Positions 62,223-64,000 of a stretch of DNA of 64,000 bases are shown piece by piece. This DNA comes from Cetobacterium sp. 2A (GTDB taxonomy: Bacteria > Fusobacteriota > Fusobacteriia > Fusobacteriales > Fusobacteriaceae). The notes below the pieces were generated by a model. That model worked only from the letters and a program-made list of their open reading frames with translations, made no database searches and was not told the DNA's origin. Location of the stretch: NCBI RefSeq assembly GCF_014250685.1, contig NZ_JACFAJ010000006.1:124001-188000 (forward strand). The letters are read 5' to 3'. The number at the start of each line of letters is the position of its first letter. The stretch's first letter is position 1. A program made the translations under genes and the position numbers.

Positions 62223-63016
62223 CAATTATACATATATCCACATTCTAATTTTAATTTATCTATTGCTCTTATCTGGATTTGTCTTATCCTCTCACGAGTC
62301 AGATTTAAACAGTTTCCAATTTCTTCTAACGTTAATATTTTCTTATCAAAAAGACCATATCTATGAATTATAACTTCCTTCTCATTCGGAGTTAAACATT
62401 CTAAATTTTTTATGAGCTCACTTTTCGATTCTTCTTCTATTATATTTTCTTCTAAATAATCATCTCCTGGTATGATGCTATGATAATCTCCATTTTCTCC
62501 ACACGTCTCTTCTAGCGAATTTAAACTTTGTTCTAAAATATCTAAATATTTCTCAACATCTTTTTTTTTCATTCCAATTTCTAAAGCAATAAACTCAATG
62601 CACGGGTCGCTAGTATTTTCAACTCGATACCTTTGGATACTCTTCTTTATTTTTGAAATATTATCATATATATATGTTGGAAATCTTATTAAGCCTCTAT
62701 TACACGATATATATCTTAAAATACTTTGTTTTATCCAAAACATTGCATATGTAGAAAATTTTCTTTCTAAATACGGATCAAATTTTTCGACAGCTTTAAT
62801 CAATCCAATATTTCCTTCTTGGATTAAATCTAGCAAAGGAATCCCTAGATTTGAATACTTTTTAGCAACACTTACAACAAGTCTCAAATTAGAAATTACA
62901 ATTCTATCTTTTGCTTCGCTATCTCCTTCCTTAGCTTTTAAGGAATAAGTCCGTTCCTCCTCTTTACTTAATAGAGGATAGTGGCTAATCTCTTTAAGGT
63001 AGTCCGAGATATTCAT
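62222..63016 (-). CDS. Sigma-70 family RNA polymerase sigma factor without region 1.1
   Basis: A 264-residue factor. Region 1.2/2 (LLSKEEERTYSLKAKEGDSEAKDRIVISNLRLVVSVAKKYSNLGIPLLDLIQEGNIGLIKAVEKFDP), region 2.4 (KFSTYAMFWIKQSILRYI) and region 4.2 (LTLEEIGNCLNLTRERIRQIQIRAIDKLK) are complete. It lacks region 1.1 and the long non-conserved region, so it is an alternative factor, not the housekeeping RpoD. No anti-sigma gene is adjacent. Divergent from ruvC. Confidence 0.9.
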   Translation of the reverse strand: MNISDYLKEISHYPLLSKEEERTYSLKAKEGDSEAKDRIVISNLRLVVSVAKKYSNLGIPLLDLIQEGNIGLIKAVEKFDPYLERKFSTYAMFWIKQSILRYISCNRGLIRFPTYIYDNISKIKKSIQRYRVENTSDPCIEFIALEIGMKKKDVEKYLDILEQSLNSLEETCGENGDYHSIIPGDDYLEENIIEEESKSELIKNLECLTPNEKEVIIHRYGLFDKKILTLEEIGNCLNLTRERIRQIQIRAIDKLKLECGYMYN

Positions 63017-63094
63017 AAACTATTCCCTCCTTAAATCTAAAATATCTAAGTTAATATACCGAAAAGTTTTTACCCTTCCTTTTTTAGTTTTAAA

Positions 63095-63103
63095 TGTTAT
63101 AAT
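63095..63103 (+). promoter_or_regulatory. Extended -10 promoter for ruvC
   Basis: TGTTATAAT ends 18 bases before the start; leader is very short. Confidence 0.55.
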
Positions 63104-63121
63104 TAATGTGAGGTGATTTTT

Positions 63122-63697
63122 TTGAGAGTTTTAGGAATCGATCCGGGAACGGCAATTGTAGGATATTCTATCCTAGATTTTGATAAAAACAAACTAAGTC
63201 TAGTTGAATATGGATGTATTTATACCTCTAAAGATTTAGCTATTGAAGATAGACTTTGCCAAATTTTTGAAGAGCTCGAAAATATTATAAAAAAATTTAG
63301 TCCTAAGCATATGGCTGTCGAAGATTTATTTTTCTTTAAAAATAGCAAGACAGTTATCTCAGTAGGACAAGCTAGAGGTGTTATTTTATTAGCTGGTAAA
63401 AGAAATGGTCTAGATGTGCAAAGTTATACTCCTTTACAGGTTAAAATGGGAATTACAGGGTATGGAAGGGCAGAAAAAAAACAAATTCAAATTATGGTAC
63501 AAAAGATTTTAAATCTTTCTGAAATACCAAAACCTGATGATGCTGCTGATGCTATAGCTGTAGCCATAACACATATAAATAGTTTAACAAACTCTCTCTA
63601 TTCGACAAATTCTATCTCCAACACTAGTTTAGAAAAAGGACTAAAAAAAGATAAAATTTCAGCAAAAGAATTTAGAGAACTTTATTTAAAAAAATAG
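63122..63697 (+). CDS. ruvC: Holliday-junction resolvase RuvC
   Basis: A 191-residue nuclease. The catalytic acids are in VLGIDPGTAIVGYSI (Asp), AVEDLFFFKNSKTV (Glu) and KPDDAADAIAVAITH (Asp pair). The start is TTG at 63122, which follows GAGGTG; the GTG at 63113 lies within that SD. It cuts four-way junctions with RuvAB, which are not here. Confidence 0.94.
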   Translation: MRVLGIDPGTAIVGYSILDFDKNKLSLVEYGCIYTSKDLAIEDRLCQIFEELENIIKKFSPKHMAVEDLFFFKNSKTVISVGQARGVILLAGKRNGLDVQSYTPLQVKMGITGYGRAEKKQIQIMVQKILNLSEIPKPDDAADAIAVAITHINSLTNSLYSTNSISNTSLEKGLKKDKISAKEFRELYLKK

Positions 63698-63730
63698 AGA
63701 AGTCTATTATATAGACCTCTCTGTTTTTTT
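63696..63730. terminator. Bidirectional terminator
   Basis: AGAGAAGTCTAT pairs with ATAGACCTCTCT (one mismatch) around TAT, then a T run, between ruvC and convergent cvfB. Confidence 0.85.
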
Positions 63731-64000
63731 TATTGCTTTATTATTAGATTTCCATTTTCATTCTTTTCAATTTTTTCAGCTTTTAATAAAGACCCAACTG
63801 CTCTTTTGAAAGCTTTCTTACTGATTCCAAAATATTGTTGAATAGATTCTGGAGAACTGCTATCTGTAAACTTAAAATGCTCTTTTAATAATCTCATTTT
63901 TTCTAAAATTATTTCTGCATCATCAGACATTTGAATGTGTGCTAAAGCTCTAGGAGCTAAATCTAACTTCCCATCTTCTCTAACTCTTACTATCCTAGCT
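63730..64000 (-). CDS. cvfB: CvfB-type S1/winged-helix RNA-binding protein, 5' end cut by window
   Basis: The frame is open from the window edge (RIVRVREDGKLDLAPRA) to the stop at 63730. The end (TDSSSPESIQQYFGISKKAFKRAVGSLLKAEKI) is the C-terminal winged helix of CvfB/YitL, whose full protein has three S1 domains before it; the VREDGKLDL segment is the last S1-like strand. No start codon lies within the window for the true N-terminus. RNA-binding regulator by family. Confidence 0.8.
   Translation of the reverse strand, partial: ARIVRVREDGKLDLAPRALAHIQMSDDAEIILEKMRLLKEHFKFTDSSSPESIQQYFGISKKAFKRAVGSLLKAEKIEKNENGNLIIKQ

Overview
The window is AT-rich (roughly 30% G+C by eye) and almost fully coding. 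No rRNA, tRNA, CRISPR array, prophage or intact insertion sequence was recognised. Gene content points to a member of the Fusobacteriota. There is a Gram-negative envelope (LpxL-type lipid A acyltransferase, FadL/OmpP1 outer-membrane protein, many lipoproteins). Alongside it are genes familiar from Firmicutes: HPr kinase, CcpN-type repressor, SepF, LrgAB, GatCAB, RlmH, DUF1292 and DUF1934. The genus (Fusobacterium, Cetobacterium or a relative) cannot be fixed from this sequence alone.

Layout. 1-762: the 5' part of a thiamine-binding protein gene on the minus strand. 917-1558: a YwqK-type lipoprotein. 1591-7899: a minus-strand run mtnN, folC, a small membrane protein, a tandem double-length HPr kinase, a YitT protein, nrnA and sepF. 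8009-12207: LpxL, then minus-strand L,D-transpeptidase-like, META-domain lipoprotein and ptsG. 12402-14229: a transposase-derived HTH protein followed by a DUF368 (PopT-type) transporter. 14278-15773: an FMN hydroxy-acid oxidoreductase and dtd. 15906-23494: a plus-strand run pncB, psd, NusG-II protein, AI-2E transporter, THUMP methyltransferase, HI0933 flavoprotein, an unknown protein and a cyclophilin. 23705-26206: aspA-ansA, giving asparagine to aspartate to fumarate. 26228-31435: ankyrin lipoprotein, typA, truB and a DUF4015 protein. 31569-34674: M16 peptidase and DUF1904. 34736-44304: a minus-strand block with a ten-gene run, in transcription order unknown membrane protein, maf, mreB, unknown secreted protein, scpB, rluB, gatC, gatA, gatB, ccpN, and then a DUF1540 gene. 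44446-45689: rseC-like, a second YwqK protein and a small protein. 45690-45979: a gap holding a complete promoter, a C-rich leaderless transcript and a terminator, best read as an undescribed small RNA. 45980-52834: lrgA-lrgB, lysS, a TPR lipoprotein, DUF1292, DUF1934, mutL and rlmH. 52994-57405: a degenerate Slt-like protein and a long RecJ. 57443-59386: fadL-like with tetR. 59516-64000: trmL-folA, an MBL hydrolase, a thioredoxin-reductase-like protein, a sigma factor, ruvC and the 3' part of cvfB.

The most interesting signals are four. (1) The double HPr kinase, whose two copies have decayed in complementary ways. (2) The small RNA candidate with exposed CCCCC loops. (3) A domesticated Mu/Tn552-type transposase cotranscribed with an undecaprenyl-phosphate transporter. 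(4) Several envelope or redox enzymes with altered catalytic motifs (Slt without its Glu, YkuD with RKC in place of HGC, TrxR without the NADPH motif).

Starts were re-chosen by ribosome-binding site where the longest reading frame was clearly too long. No gene-free stretch exceeds 300 bases; the longest is 45690-45979.
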